Origin: Bimastos eiseni
Taxonomy: Eukaryota > Annelida > Clitellata > Crassiclitellata > Lumbricidae
Reading direction: 5' to 3'
NCBI GenBank assembly: GCA_959347315.1
Contig: OY365813.1
Coordinates: 34,351,528-34,415,527 of the forward strand
DNA: 64,000 bases
Made by a program: the position numbers and the translations under genes. The notes beneath the pieces are model-generated. The model was given only the letters and a program-made list of their open reading frames with translations, searched no databases and had not been told where the DNA came from. Positions 23,444 to 35,286 of the stretch are shown piece by piece (the first letter of the stretch is position 1; each line of letters starts with the position of its first letter).

Positions 23444-25607
23444 TTTTATTTCTGATTAGTTTTCACCGAAAACTTTAAATAATACAATGAATCAATCCTT
23501 GAAGACTAGTGTTGCTACTTGATGGGCCTCCAACCTGCACAAAACTCGCCGCTTATTTCCGCACAATGCCCTTCCGAAGGCAGCCAATAACGTTTAAAAT
23601 AAGTAAGAATATTCTTTATTAGACAACCAGCAAACGCACAGTAGCTTGCAAAAGGCATAAATAATAGCATCAATTTTAAGCAAGGTCATATGGCATTCAC
23701 ATAATGAAAGTACTCTTGGCAAATATAAGACTCCAGTTTTTTTTATTGGCGATACGCTGCGGAATTCACACTCTCGTACAAGCACAACCCATTAAAAAGC
23801 GACGCTTGGTGCATATTTCTCTATTTTGGCTGGTTACGGATTTTGCTCTTCGTTCGATACAATAAATAACTCTGGCTTGAGATAGCCCTCATGACTCAAC
23901 TGGTGCTATCAGATTAAAATAAACTTTACAGCAATCCTGCCTTGATCAATTTATTGTCCGCCGCATTTCCTATTTTTCATTCCATAGCTTAACGTCATCA
24001 TGACATCAATGACCGTTGATGGCAGTTCTAAATTGTTTAAATGCAGCGATGAGTTTGATCGGAAGGAATTTATGGTCCGACTGGCAGCAATTGTTAAGGT
24101 CTTGACCGAACGGTGTCGTGCAAACCAAAACTTAAAAAACTACAGACCTTTAACTTTCCTTAAAAAGACTAGGTTTTTCCAGTCTTGCTGGTTCTAGTAT
24201 CCTGAGACGTGATAACCATTCTTAGGTGCTAACTCAAAACAATAAATATTTTCCTTGTTCATTAAGTTCGGCGTGGCATTTAAATTTTGATTAGGTTATT
24301 AGACTTGGTTATCAGGTTAGCCCATTATTAGATTATGGATTGACGTTGCTTCCGACAACGGCCTCTTACACGCAACGACTTTCGGTACATCGGTTATATT
24401 TTTATTATTCCATGGATTTCGTATTTCCTAAATGTAGCATTTCTAAAATGGCTTGTAAAGACGCAAGAACAAAGGCAGCAACAGTAAGTACGTTTTAGAA
24501 TTAATCAAACCTAGATTTTAAACCTAATAATTATTTATAAGGTGGAAATTGGCTTTTTCGTTGACTGTCTTTCGATCATTGCAGACGATCAAAGTTGTGC
24601 TATATATCGCTGTTTCAATGTTTATATCTGAGAAAAAACACAAGCAGAGGGTCTTTCGAAGGTGCGATCTAATATTTTCTCAAGAGAATTTAACAGTGGG
24701 AAGATATTTAATCACAAAAATAGTAATAACGACAGGCCTAATTATTAGCCTTCCATAATATTCTCCTACAACACAAGAAGCATAAATATCACCAGTAGTC
24801 AAGTCAATACGCAGAAAACTCGAATAGTCATCTGTGACGAGACACATTTGTAATTGTAACTACTTTTATTTGTATAGCGACCGCATGGCCCTTGACCCTG
24901 CTCGTTTTATGCAACTGATTGATCTGGTGCGGTCCTGGTCAGTGGTCACCACCTACTTACTAATTCACGCTTGTTAACGTGGTAATGTAATGTAAATCCT
25001 CGAAAATTTCTCAGCGTCCACAAAAGCCACGTCGGAGAGACCAGCTATACCAAATCAAGACCGCAATAGCCAATCCTCTCGTTTCCTTTCGGCGTCGGGT
25101 CGAAATCCAAGGAGTCAACTTTTGGTTCCAACGAGCGTGCTTGGCAGCAGTTTCCTTCCCGCGGACGCGACATTGATCTGGATAGTACCCTCCAGTGGCC
25201 TCTGCACCTCACGAGGCATCCCGTTCTTTGGTTCCAAGCATTGAGGTCAACTGTTCCAACGATCTGGCGTGACTCTTGACTCAACCAATATGTGTCGTAC
25301 TTTAAACCGCCCCAGTTCGTTTAAAAACTCAAAGTTTCACCTGAAGGCTAAGCAAATCGGACATTAAACAGTATAAAATCAACATTCCCGGGGCATTTTT
25401 CGATTTTGACGGAATAAACACAATATAAAGAACCCGAAACCGAAAATAAGGAGGGACTCTTTCGCGGGCGGCGGATCACTCGGCGCATTGATCTGGTTGG
25501 CGACGACCTATGTCAAGGTCACCTTAGGTAGAGGAGTGACCCGCTGTTGACGACACAAGATCGTTGCGAACGCTTTCTTTTTTTCGTTTAGAAGCCGAAA
25601 TCTGAAA
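23444..25607. other. RTF1-MDH1 intergenic / divergent promoter region
   Basis: The region between the RTF1 start codon (minus) and the candidate MDH1 first exon (plus). Mostly AT-rich with no recognised gene. An open, GC-richer minus-strand segment at 25045-25284 has no recognisable family. Promoter elements for the two divergent genes are expected here but no TATA box was identified with confidence. Confidence 0.5.
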
Positions 25608-25610
25608 ATG
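25440..25610 (+). promoter_or_regulatory. Candidate MDH1 promoter and Met-only first exon
   Basis: MDH1 exon 2 starts with the second residue (Ser), so exon 1 must end with ATG, as in vertebrate MDH1. AAAATG followed by GTCAGT at 25608-25613 fits this and is preceded by a GC-rich stretch and a pyrimidine tract (CTTTCTTTTTTTC). TCAAGGTCA at 25513-25521 is an exact monomeric ERR/NR5A-type nuclear-receptor site. The exon choice is inferred, and other ATG|GT pairs are possible. Confidence 0.4.
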
Positions 25611-26299
25611 GTCAGTATATGCTCTTAAATATCGATCTAACGACCAATTGCCCGGCGTCTGCGAGGTCGAAGTTTGCAATCGGTAGCTTTTGAGGGGCAA
25701 ATGCGCCGATGACGCGACACGCAAAACGGCTATAGGGGTGGGCTGGCTGGGTGGCGTCCTTTGGGGTCTTGTATGTTCAAAGGCCATTGTCATCAGACGT
25801 TAGTGGACAATTCGTGTCCAGTAGCGGCGATTGCCACTCTTTGAAGCCCCACTTCGATAAAGAAACCGATTTTTTCTCACGCTGAAATTCTGATTTTTGC
25901 TGCATCTGGGTGTCGATTTTAAGCCGGGGGTTTGCAACGTTCTGAGTTTTTCTCAAGGGTGCCCCCACGTAGCTCGATTAATATTAAAGTTTGTGTGTTT
26001 GAAATTACAATTTTCTGTGAATCTATTTGCTCAATTCCTGGTATTTGTCGGAATGGTTGCTTGCAGGCCAATATATAGGAGGTCAGCGGACTTTAGATTG
26101 TGTTGATAGACGTTTTAAAACTAGCATAGCTGCTGGCAAAACATACTGCCAGCATGGACCATCGTATTGCTGAGTATAATTAACATCTGATATGAACAAT
26201 CAAAGAACGTACAATCACAGAATATTCGCAATGAGCAGTTGCAAGACAGACATCTTAGGAACTGTGCTGTAATACTTATAGAGAACATTGGACTTGCCT

Positions 26300-26545
26300 T
26301 TCTAATTTCAAGACTTGCCTAAGTTCTGATTTAAAGACTTGACTTTCTGATTTAAAGACTTGCCTTTCTGATTTTAAGACTTGCCTTTCTGATTTTAAGA
26401 CTTGCCTTTCTGATTTTAAGACTTGCCTTTCTGATTTTAAGACTTGCTTTTCTAATTTTAGGACATGCATTTCTAATTTGAAGACTTGCCTAAGTTCTAA
26501 TTTGAAGACTTGCCTTTCTAATTTTAAGGCTTATCTTTTTGAATT
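26300..26545. repeat. 21-bp minisatellite (MDH1 intron 1)
   Basis: Units GACTTGCCTTTCTGATTTTAA, about 10-11 copies including AGTTCTAATTTG variants. Confidence 0.95.
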
Positions 26546-26766
26546 TTCTAATTCGTGTACAGCACTCTTTACTTCAATCTTGGCTGTGCTTTGGCGCTGT
26601 ACAAGTCGTCTCACTATTATTATTATCATCTGCATTTTAATTGTATTTTAGTTGTATGATGATTATTTGTGTGAATCTTTGGCAATTGTTTGTATGATGA
26701 TTGTTTCTGTGGCATTAATTTGTGTTATAGTCTTGTGCTATAGTGTGGCAACTGTTTGTGTTATAG

Positions 26767-28731
26767 TCTGAGCCACTGCGTGTCTTGGTGACTGGGGCTG
26801 CCGGCCAGATCGCCTACTCCCTCCTTTATTCTTTAGCCAAGGGAGACGTCTTTGGACCAACTCAGGTTGGCAATTTTAAGCATGCGGAATTTAGCTGCTA
26901 ATCTGCAACTAGGTTTTATTGTAGGATATGTTGTTAAGGATATGTTGTTAGGGATATGTTGTTAGGGATATGTTGTTAAGGATATGTTGTTAAGGATATG
27001 TTGTTAAGGATATGTTGATGACAATTCAGCTCTTCTGATTTAATGTCATTTAGTCGAGCATTTATATCCTTTCAAGATTTCTACTCAGAGGCGCTCTCTT
27101 CGCTGGCCTGTATGATGTCAAAAGTCAGAATGAACAAGTAAAAATACATCTATAGCAAAACTATGCACAGTAAGCAGAAAGAGTCACCAGTGGTGGGCCC
27201 ACGCACAACAGTGGAACCAACCAATGGATTCCCATCAACAGCTGACAGATGACAGGGATGTTCAGAGTATCTTATATGTAAGGAACTTTAAACTTTTCTT
27301 ATATATAGGATTTTACTGTGTATTTAACTTTCCTCTGTTACGAGGATATTTATATTGTGTTCGTTTTGTTAAACCGCTACAGTCGATCAGTCTTGTCCTT
27401 CTGGATATCGAGGCAATGATGGGAGTCATGACAGGCGTTGTCATGGAGTTGATGGACAGCGCCCTGCCTCTGGTCAAAGGTATTTTCCTCGTCATCCTAC
27501 CGGTTGAAATACCACAGCCACTGCTTGGGGCAGTTGTCCTTTCGTTTTGCCATTTTACCAATGCAGACTCCCACTGCTCATGGTTAAGATGATGAGTTCC
27601 ATTTGGCATTACGCCACTTGGGGATGAGATGAGTTAGGGGATTCCCATTGCCTTCCTCATAGACAATCATGGGTGAGCAACTTGTCCAAGGTCGCTGCAC
27701 AGTGACTCGGGGTTCGAACCAATGATCCTCCGAACGCAAGGCACCAAACATCCCACTACGCCACCTTGCCGCATATTTGGTTGTAATACTTGGAATATAG
27801 ATTATGATAATAGTAATAATAATATTTCTACTGCTTATAAATAATGATTGTATAATAATAATGATAATGATAGTTATACTACTTTTTAAGATTGTCATAA
27901 TAATAATATTATATAGTAATTGCTGTATTATTAATAATAATGATAATAATAACAATAGTTCTGCAACTAATGAAGATTGTAAGAATAATAATAAGAGTAA
28001 AAATAACACTAGGCCTACTACTGATTGATAACAATTTTTATAGTTGTATTGATAAATAATAACGATCGCTATACTACTAATAAATATTGTAGTAATAATA
28101 ATAATGATGGAAATAATACTACAGCTACTAATATATAACAATTATTAAATATAATAATAGTAACTATTAAAATAATAAAGATAAACTAATAATAATAAAC
28201 CTGCTAGAGGTGAAAATTTAAACCAAAACAGGTAGTAATTTTAACACCGTAGGATTACAAGTTCCGTATAACTGGATGATTAAAAGTTATACCAAGAGTT
28301 GAATTTAACTGTACAACTTTCATGTAAAACGGCCATCACATTCTGCATCTAATTTCGACAGTGCCATTCTGGCATGCTAATCGCAACCTCTGTTGACCCT
28401 CTGGTTTCTTTTTGTCTCAGAGATCGTGCCGACAGCTGACATAGTCGCCGCTTTCAAGAACGTAGACGTCGCGATTCTCGTTGGCGCCATGCCGAGGCGC
28501 GAGGGAATGGAGCGCAAGGACCTACTGAAGGCCAATGTTAAGATCTTCAAACAGCAGGGAGAGGCACTCAACCAGCACGCCAAGAAGAATGTGAAGGTTT
28601 GGGAAAGCGTGTTTGAGTCTGCTTGTCTTCGATTCTCATCTATTGCATGTAGAAGTGAATTAGGTTTACTTATGTAATTGATGTTGTTGAACTGTATCAG
28701 CTGGCTGTCTGTCTGACTCTTGCTCTCTCTA

Positions 28732-28775
<44 letters not shown>

Positions 28776-31087
28776 AGTCTGTGTCTGTCTGTACCTCTTC
28801 ATTTAATTTTGTGCATTTTGGTCGTGTTTTTTTTCTGTTTTTCAGTCATTTTTTCTCAGTTTTTGAGTTATGTTTGTAAAAATTTGATTGTCATGCAAGC
28901 ATGAAATGTATGCAAAATTTCAGCTCTGTAGATCGATGGAAACATACCTGAAAAAGAGTTGATAGATGACGGACGGTCCGACTGTGACAAACTCTATGCA
29001 AGCCAAGTTAAATAAAAAAGGGTAAAGAAGGAGTTGGGTGCTTCTGTATAACGTCTGTTTGTCGACAGATGATGTTAGTATTGACATAACTTGTCTTTCT
29101 GTGCGTTTTTTAACAGGTGGTGGTTGTCGGTAACCCGGCCAACACGAATGCCTTCATTTGCAAGAAGTACGCTCCTGGCATCCCACCGGAAAACTTCACA
29201 TGTCTCACCCGTCTGGACCAGAACAGAGCACAAGCCCAGGTCGGTCGCTATCTTGCTCTCTAAAAAATGTAGTCGTAATCTTTGCGGACATGAGGGCATG
29301 ACGAATCCCCTCATGTCACGAAATGTCCTTTCTTTTAGAGCCCACCTTTGAACTGGGGGAAAGTCAAATAAAATTATCAAAACTTTAGGTTTGATCTCAA
29401 TTTTTTTTTAAATATCAATACTTTAGGTTTAAACTCAATTTTACAATAATTTGTTTAGCCCTGTTTTTTGTGCTCTAAGTATAATTATTTAATTATTTAA
29501 ATGTCTACTAAAAAGCATTGCAGTATGATAATGACAGTATACATATCACAGTAAAGGCCTAAATTATTGGTGAATTATCAGCAGTTGCAATGGTGGCTGA
29601 TACATGAGTGATGCAGATGTCTGCAAAGGGGAACCAGAGTGGGCAGTGGAGTGTGGACAATGGGTGAGGGGGCAGATAAAAAGTAGGTTTTTTTGCAGAC
29701 CCTGTATTAGTCATGTTCCAGGTCAATTTTCAGTGGTTTTAACACAGACTGAACCACTTTAAACTGCTGTTATGTGAAGGTCAGAGGGGGATTTTAACCT
29801 GTTGGTCTGTGTTAATTCTGTTCAGATCGCGGCTCGCGTCAAGGTCTCCGCCCAGGATGTTCACAACATCATCATCTGGGGCAACCATTCTTCCACCCAG
29901 TTCCCCGACGTGGAACATGCCTCCGTCGATGTTGCTGGAAAGGAAGTGAAGGTCCCAGATGCAGTCAAGGATGACAAGTGGCTCAAGGATGAATTCATCT
30001 CTGTAGGCTTTCTGGATTTGACAGAATCTGATTATCAGTTTTGATTTTGTTGTATGTTTGTGTTATTTTTAAAACCGATTGGTGTGTTCCTGAGGTGTGT
30101 GTTGGTGAGTTTTTGGTGTATGTGGTGCAGAGGAGTGGCATCAAGGTGATTGAATTACTGATTGAATTACTGATTGAATTACTGATTGAATTATTGATTG
30201 AATTACTGATTGAATAACTGATTGAATTACTGATTGAATTACTGATTTATTGAATGATTTATTGAATGATTGATTGTCTTGGTGACTATTTTGCAGGTGG
30301 TACAGAAGAGAGGTGCCGAGGTGATTGCCTTCCGGAAGTTGTCTAGCGCCATGTCTGCAGCCAAAGCCATCTGCGACCACCTGCACGACTGGTGGTTCGG
30401 CACCAAAGAAGTACGTGGCATTTAACGCTGCTTCTGTTGCTAGACCTATCACTCATATTTCACAGTTCTATGGGGTCTCCTTGCTTTGTCAAATGCCTAT
30501 TTGCTGTTTATTTGCTTCGCCCTTAAGACTGTAACGAGGTCAAACCTATCCATAATGAGGTCAGACAAACCGATCCTTAATGAGGTCAAATTTAACCATA
30601 ATTTTGTCAGTCCACCATTGTCAGGTCAAAGCCAGCCATTATCGTGTCAAAACCAGTGGTCTATATGTCAGACCCAACCCAGTGGTTTATGGGTTAAACT
30701 CAGTGGTCTATTGAGACAAACCCAGTGGTCTGCTGATCAAACCCTGCTGAATATGGGTCAAACCTAGTAGTCTTAGGGTCAGACCCAGTGGTCGGATGAT
30801 CAATCCCATCGATTGTCTGCAATACATCTGTTGGATAACCCTGTCATCACATTGGTCTTTATCCTTTTACCCAGGGTCGCTGGGTATCAATGGGCGTGCC
30901 CTCGGACGGCTCGTACGGGATCGAGGCTGGACTGGTATACAGTTTCCCAATCAAGATCAATGCCGATCACACGTACTCGATCGTCAAGGGTCTGTCGATC
31001 AACGACTTCGCTCGCGGCAAGATGGACGCCACGCTGAAGGAGCTGCAGGAGGAAAGGGACTCAGCGCTTCAGGCTTGCCAGGAGTAA
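26767..31087 (+). CDS. MDH1: Cytosolic malate dehydrogenase MDH1
   Basis: Reversible NAD-dependent oxidation of malate to oxaloacetate in the cytosol, part of the malate-aspartate shuttle. Coding exons: 26767-26865, 27383-27479, 28421-28596, 29117-29239, 29826-30002, 30297-30410 and 30875-31087 (TAA at 31085). All are GT-AG with consistent phase. With the initiator Met from an upstream exon the protein is 333 aa, one fewer than human MDH1. Landmarks in human-equivalent numbering: Rossmann loop VTGAAGQIA (9-17), substrate arginines R92 and R98 in [16 protein letters not shown], catalytic D159 and R162 in LTRLDQNRA, catalytic H187 in [10 protein letters not shown], and [14 protein letters not shown]. 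The absence of an N-terminal transit peptide in exon 2 and the family-specific sequence make it the cytosolic form. No frameshift or missing catalytic residue is seen. Confidence 0.96.
26921..27020. repeat. 15-bp minisatellite (MDH1 intron 2)
   Basis: Unit GGATATGTTGTTAAG (or GTTAGG), about 6-7 near-perfect copies. Confidence 0.95.
27052..27275 (+). repeat. Dispersed repeat B, near full length
   Basis: TCGAGCATTTATATCCTTTC, ATTTCTACTCAGAGGCGCTC, GAGTCACCAGTGGTGGGCCC, CAACAGCTGACAGATGACAG and GATGTTCAGAGTATC in order. Confidence 0.75.
27665..27770 (-). repeat. tRNA-derived SINE head (variant)
   Basis: Minus strand GGCAAGGTGGCGTAGTGGGA (A-box TGGCGTAGTGG) followed by TGGTTCGAACCCC (B-box). 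Clear pol III promoter layout. Not a functional tRNA gene, as no complete cloverleaf is apparent. Confidence 0.65.
27800..28200. repeat. AATAAT-rich simple sequence (MDH1 intron 3)
   Basis: Degenerate trinucleotide ATA/TAA sequence of about 400 bp. Apparent long frames are low-complexity. Confidence 0.8.
28724..28772. repeat. (TC)n microsatellite
   Basis: About 24 copies of CT within the MDH1 intron after the exon ending at 28596. Confidence 0.95.
30150..30275. repeat. 12-bp minisatellite (MDH1 intron)
   Basis: Unit GATTGAATTACT, about 10 copies, ending just upstream of the exon at 30297. Confidence 0.95.
30535..30805. repeat. Degenerate 22-26-bp minisatellite (MDH1 intron)
   Basis: Repeated GAGGTCAAACC / CCCAGTGGTCTATGGGTCAA motifs, about 10 diverged copies. 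Confidence 0.7.
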
Positions 31088-31199
31088 ACTATCATCTGCT
31101 TCTTCCTCTTCGCCTAATTGACGAGACGACTTTGTGATTAGCTTAATTAAGACTGACATTCAGTCTAAATCGCATTTATGACGCATGTGTGATAATTAA

Positions 31200-31234
31200 T
31201 AAGTACATATATATATTTATGTGTGTATGTATAT

Positions 31235-31269
<35 letters not shown>

Positions 31270-31530
31270 TATATATATGCATGTATATGTGTATAATGTA
31301 TTGTTTACATCACTGCATCACCAATGTTATATGTGTGGATATAAATATATAGTTATATACATGCACACACACACACGCACACATATATATATATAATGCA
31401 TATTTTTGAATGAGTGTTTGCACATTGGTATGAAATTGAGAGAATGAATTATATATGCATATATATATATATATCATATATCATATATATATGTATAAAT
31501 ATATATTATATATATATGTATAAATATATG
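31200..31530. repeat. (TA)n-rich tract downstream of MDH1
   Basis: Alternating TA tracts with CATG and ACAC interruptions immediately after the MDH1 stop, probably within or just past its 3' UTR. AATAAA occurs at 31923-31928. Confidence 0.85.
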
Positions 31531-32570
31531 CATGTATCTATTAGTGGCATTTGCACATTGTCCACAGTTATCTTAATGGTTTAGAGACATGCGTGTTGCT
31601 GGGATAGGGTTGATCTGTAGCATTGCGGCTGTACGTGCGGTCTTGTTTTAGTTCGTAGTAGATTAATGCGGTTTTCCTGTTGCTTGGCCACTTGTTTGGC
31701 GGTCGTGACGACCAAAGTCTGTTGCTGACATTGAACTCTAGTTGCGACATGGTTAACTAGAATTCTATGTTTTGGGAGGTTGTCGGTTTTTTTCACTTAT
31801 GGTAGTACATGTTCGTTTTTGGGCAGAGATTGCAATTAATGATTATGGTTTCGAAACGTCTGTGGTAGTTGACGATTTGGCCTTGGGCTGGTATTGGTCA
31901 TAATAGTAAAAATAATAATAATAATAAATTTTTCAAGATAATTTGTTTGTTTCCTGAGGAGCCAAGGGATCTCTGAGTTAAAAAAAATATCTGACTAAAT
32001 AATGTTAGCCTAAATTTAACGTGACCATAATTTCTTAAAGGTTTTGGCTCCTGATATCTCTGATGTTTGTGCCATTTCAAGAGAAAGCCTGCTTCAACAC
32101 TTTCATCTGAAACTAGTGACTCTTGGTATATTTGCCTTGTCGTTGTAGCTCTACTAACAAATTGGGACGGCTTTAGTCGAGTTTCGGAACTGCCGGGCAG
32201 CCCGCGAACACGGGGCTCACTAACTAACAGTCGGGTGCTGGTTTCTTTTCACCCTTTCTGCTTTTTTTCCTAATCTTTTTGAGATTACACGACTTTTCCA
32301 ATGCGCTAGCCATGATTACCCTGTAAAATTGTGATTCCAGTATATGCTCCGTGATTATCTTTCTAGCGACTGATATCTCTGTCATTGGTGATTTATGGTA
32401 TTTGCTTGTGAGGGATTGTGTTTGGGTCCATTGAATGATCTGAATGGAGCCACTAAATCATAGTATTGCCAAACCATGAACTTTGAGACTCTTGACGTGC
32501 GTCCGTTTTCGAATAACTAGGGTGGACGAACAATTTTCTGTAGCTCTAAGGAGTCTAAGCATATGGAGTG
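31530..32570. other. Intergenic sequence
   Basis: No gene or clear element recognised downstream of MDH1. Confidence 0.5.
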
Positions 32571-32577
32571 TTCCATT

Positions 32578-33056
32578 CAGGGCCCATCCACATATTACGT
32601 ACGAAAAAATTCGGATTTTCAGACCCCATTCCCCGCTGTTGTTCCTCGTACATTTCGTGAACCCTCCCCATGCATACGTACATCTCGGCTCCAGCCAACC
32701 CAACCCCCTCTGCCCCATGCATAGGTTATATAGCTAAAGACGTCTATAAGATATTGATTTAAGCATCATATTTAATAGCTTAGATTTGTTAACTGCTATG
32801 AAGAAATAAAACACTAACAACACTTGCATTTTAAACAGTTTTAATGCTACATGAAATTATTTAAGCAGGAATATAGTCTGTGATTAGGTTTACAGTTCTC
32901 ATTTTAATATTCCGTATTGTGGACGTCATAATTAAACAGCTATGTTTGCGTACGTAAAAATTTTCGGGATCCCTCCCACTATAAGCACCGTACGCAAAAT
33001 CGCCGAAATTCGAAACCCTCTGCCCTCGCTGCGTACGTAATAGGTGGATGGCCCCT
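32578..33056. mobile_element. Inverted-repeat DNA element (about 480 bp)
   Basis: Ends are GGGCCCATCCACATATTACG TACG and, inverted from the right, GGGGCCATCCACCTATTACG TACG. No coding capacity. Termini resemble the widespread GGGCC-TCCA-ATTACGTA class of small DNA transposons. The exact target duplication is unclear. Confidence 0.65.
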
Positions 33057-33679
33057 AAGAAGAGTTCTGTTAATCTGGTCATGACTTGTGACAATGCCCT
33101 AAATTAGACTGTTTTTCAACGGAATGTACGTTGTTGACATCGTTGAGCAAGTTATGTAATCGTCTTTGTCGAGTGTGCAAATGTTGTTGACATTGTCAAT
33201 GCGGCAGTTGACTTGTCAGAAGTGAGCAGTGTGTAGCCCTCGCTGTTGAGATGTTAAATCAACGATAACTAATAGCAATTAGCATCAAATACCTGAAATG
33301 TTACATACCAGTTCAAGCAGTATGTCGGTTTCTAAAAGGATGGGAAGTTTAGATTTGTTTTAGTATTACAGCCGCAAGGAATTGTGAATTTCGTTAAGAG
33401 CTATGGCATTCACGGAAGGTTGAAACATTTGCATTGCTCCCTGTTGCACTATAGCACGGTTTGCTAGTAAAAAAAACGATTATGATTTATGGTACTTAAC
33501 CGTGTCTTCTTGGTTTCATTCCTTTAAGTTCCCTTCAACCGACCTATTTAATACCACATACTTGTATTTTATAGAGTACTCAGCCGTATTTGATTGAATG
33601 CAATGTAACTATTATTTGATACTGCCCTTACAAGGTTCAGAAATGACATGGCGACCATTGAAATGACATTGAAGACAAC

Positions 33680-33805
33680 GGTCAGTTGTGAGTGAAGGAC
33701 TTTTTTAGAGTCCCAACACAGTGACCGCTTGATTGGAGGAGGAGCTCCGAGCCTCCTGTAATCTCAGCATTCTAGACTGAGCGCTCCATCCTTTCTTCAG
33801 CCATG
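33680..33805 (-). repeat. Degenerate tRNA-derived SINE (family A)
   Basis: Contains GAGTGAAGGACTTTTTTAGA GTCC and CAACACAGTGACCGCTTG, the family A tail. The tRNA-like head is decayed. Confidence 0.45.
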
Positions 33806-33837
33806 GCTATTTAAATGTGAACTCTTCAGTTTAACGA

Positions 33838-33922
33838 CGCTGTGATAACAAGGTTCATTAGCGTCACCCTCCTCCTTTATCCAGACTTGGGACTGGCACG
33901 TCTGTCAGAGTGCAAACAGTGG
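33838..33922 (+). repeat. Dispersed repeat D
   Basis: GTGATAACAAGGTTCATTAG, CCTCCTCCTTTATCCAGACT, GGGACTGGCACGTCTGTCAG. Same family as at 47884 and 58818. Confidence 0.7.
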
Positions 33923-34682
33923 AGGCGTTGCTTACAAAATGTCTGTGCTCCGCTTCCATTATAGGGAATTAGCCTTGCTGTCCAGCTCCACTTGGGTTGT
34001 GTTTTGAACTCTGCGAACTTCACTGAAATTCGCCCCGATCGCGAGTATTCCATTTGGGGTGGACTCCCAACATTTATAATACCGTGATTATATCATTAAC
34101 GCGCCAGATAGACTGCATATTGAAATCCGCACATCCTTCACGTGATAACAATGCAAATGGCGGTTGTTATAATATTGAATGCCAGCGAATTTTGCAATTC
34201 GAAACTAAAGATGTTCAAATGTCTGAATATAAGGTAAGTTGCGTGCTGAAAATAGAAATTGGCATATTAAAGAACTTTGAACAAATCGTCTGAGCGTTTC
34301 CTCTGACCACAATTTAATTTCTGCTTCTAATCGCCGATTTCTGTAGCACTAATTTGTTTAAATTTCACGTGGCGCCGAATTTGAAAGTGTCGTCTGTAAA
34401 TCTTGGTGCACAGTCACTGCGTTGGCCACGGTCGATGCCTTTAAGCCACGGTTTAAGACATACATCTTACGCCATGCTTAAACCTGTGTGCCTTGGATAT
34501 TGCCCGCATTTTTGAGCCCAGCCAACGGATTACCAACTAGCGCTACCTTGATTCACGGTTGACTGAGTAATTGTAGGTAAGAATGCAAAGTACTTACAAC
34601 TGCTCTGCCCTCTAGAGAATGAACTGCGTAACTAAAAAAATCGGTTTAGAGTTCAATCGTTATCTCCAAACTTCTAATTTAA

Positions 34683-34880
34683 ATCGCCACTCGAAAGCCA
34701 AGCGCATGGTACCAGCTCATTCACGAGCATTGCGCCGAGTCATACGGGCTGTCAGAAGGAGGTCCGAGTTCGTTTCCCAGAGGAGGCGGAGTGGTTGCCT
34801 TGACAAGTTTAGCCTTGTTAATTAATTTGTAGAGCGCTTCTTCAAGAAATCTACTCAGATTCCAGATCAACTCCAGATCA
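34683..34880 (+). repeat. Dispersed repeat fragments
   Basis: CGCCACTCGAAAGCCAAGCG (shared with 11455) is followed by a partial repeat B (AGAGCGCTTCTTCAAGAAAT CTACTCAG). Confidence 0.5.
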
Positions 34881-35286
34881 ACCATTGCAATTTGCAAAGA
34901 TAAATCGTACTATTCAGAGTGCTTACGGACCATAGGCAGAGTTGGCCTACTTCAAGATCGTTCTGAATTTGGGTGCTGTGGACTGGACACTGAGATTGCG
35001 TTCGCTTCGTTATTATGCGTGACGCAGCGCTTCTCTTGTGACGTCACTAATGCTGAGGTATCTTTTCGTGAGCATGAGCTCCAGAGTGAATTACTTAATT
35101 ATTGGGAATCAAACTTTCGGTGTTGATTAATGAGAACGCCTCCTGGTTAATCTGAAAATGTCGGTTGATAGAGTCTTGACACACACTTTGCGGAAAAGAA
35201 ACCCATGCAGTCGTTTCGATCCGTTCGAATCGACCAGGAGGTAAGGTGTTAGTACCGATGCCAGATAGTAACGTAATAGGAGCCTT

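Noticed and set aside
25045..25284. 79-codon minus-strand frame upstream of MDH1
   Set aside because: Coding-like composition but no recognisable family, splice context or start support. Left as unassigned intergenic sequence.
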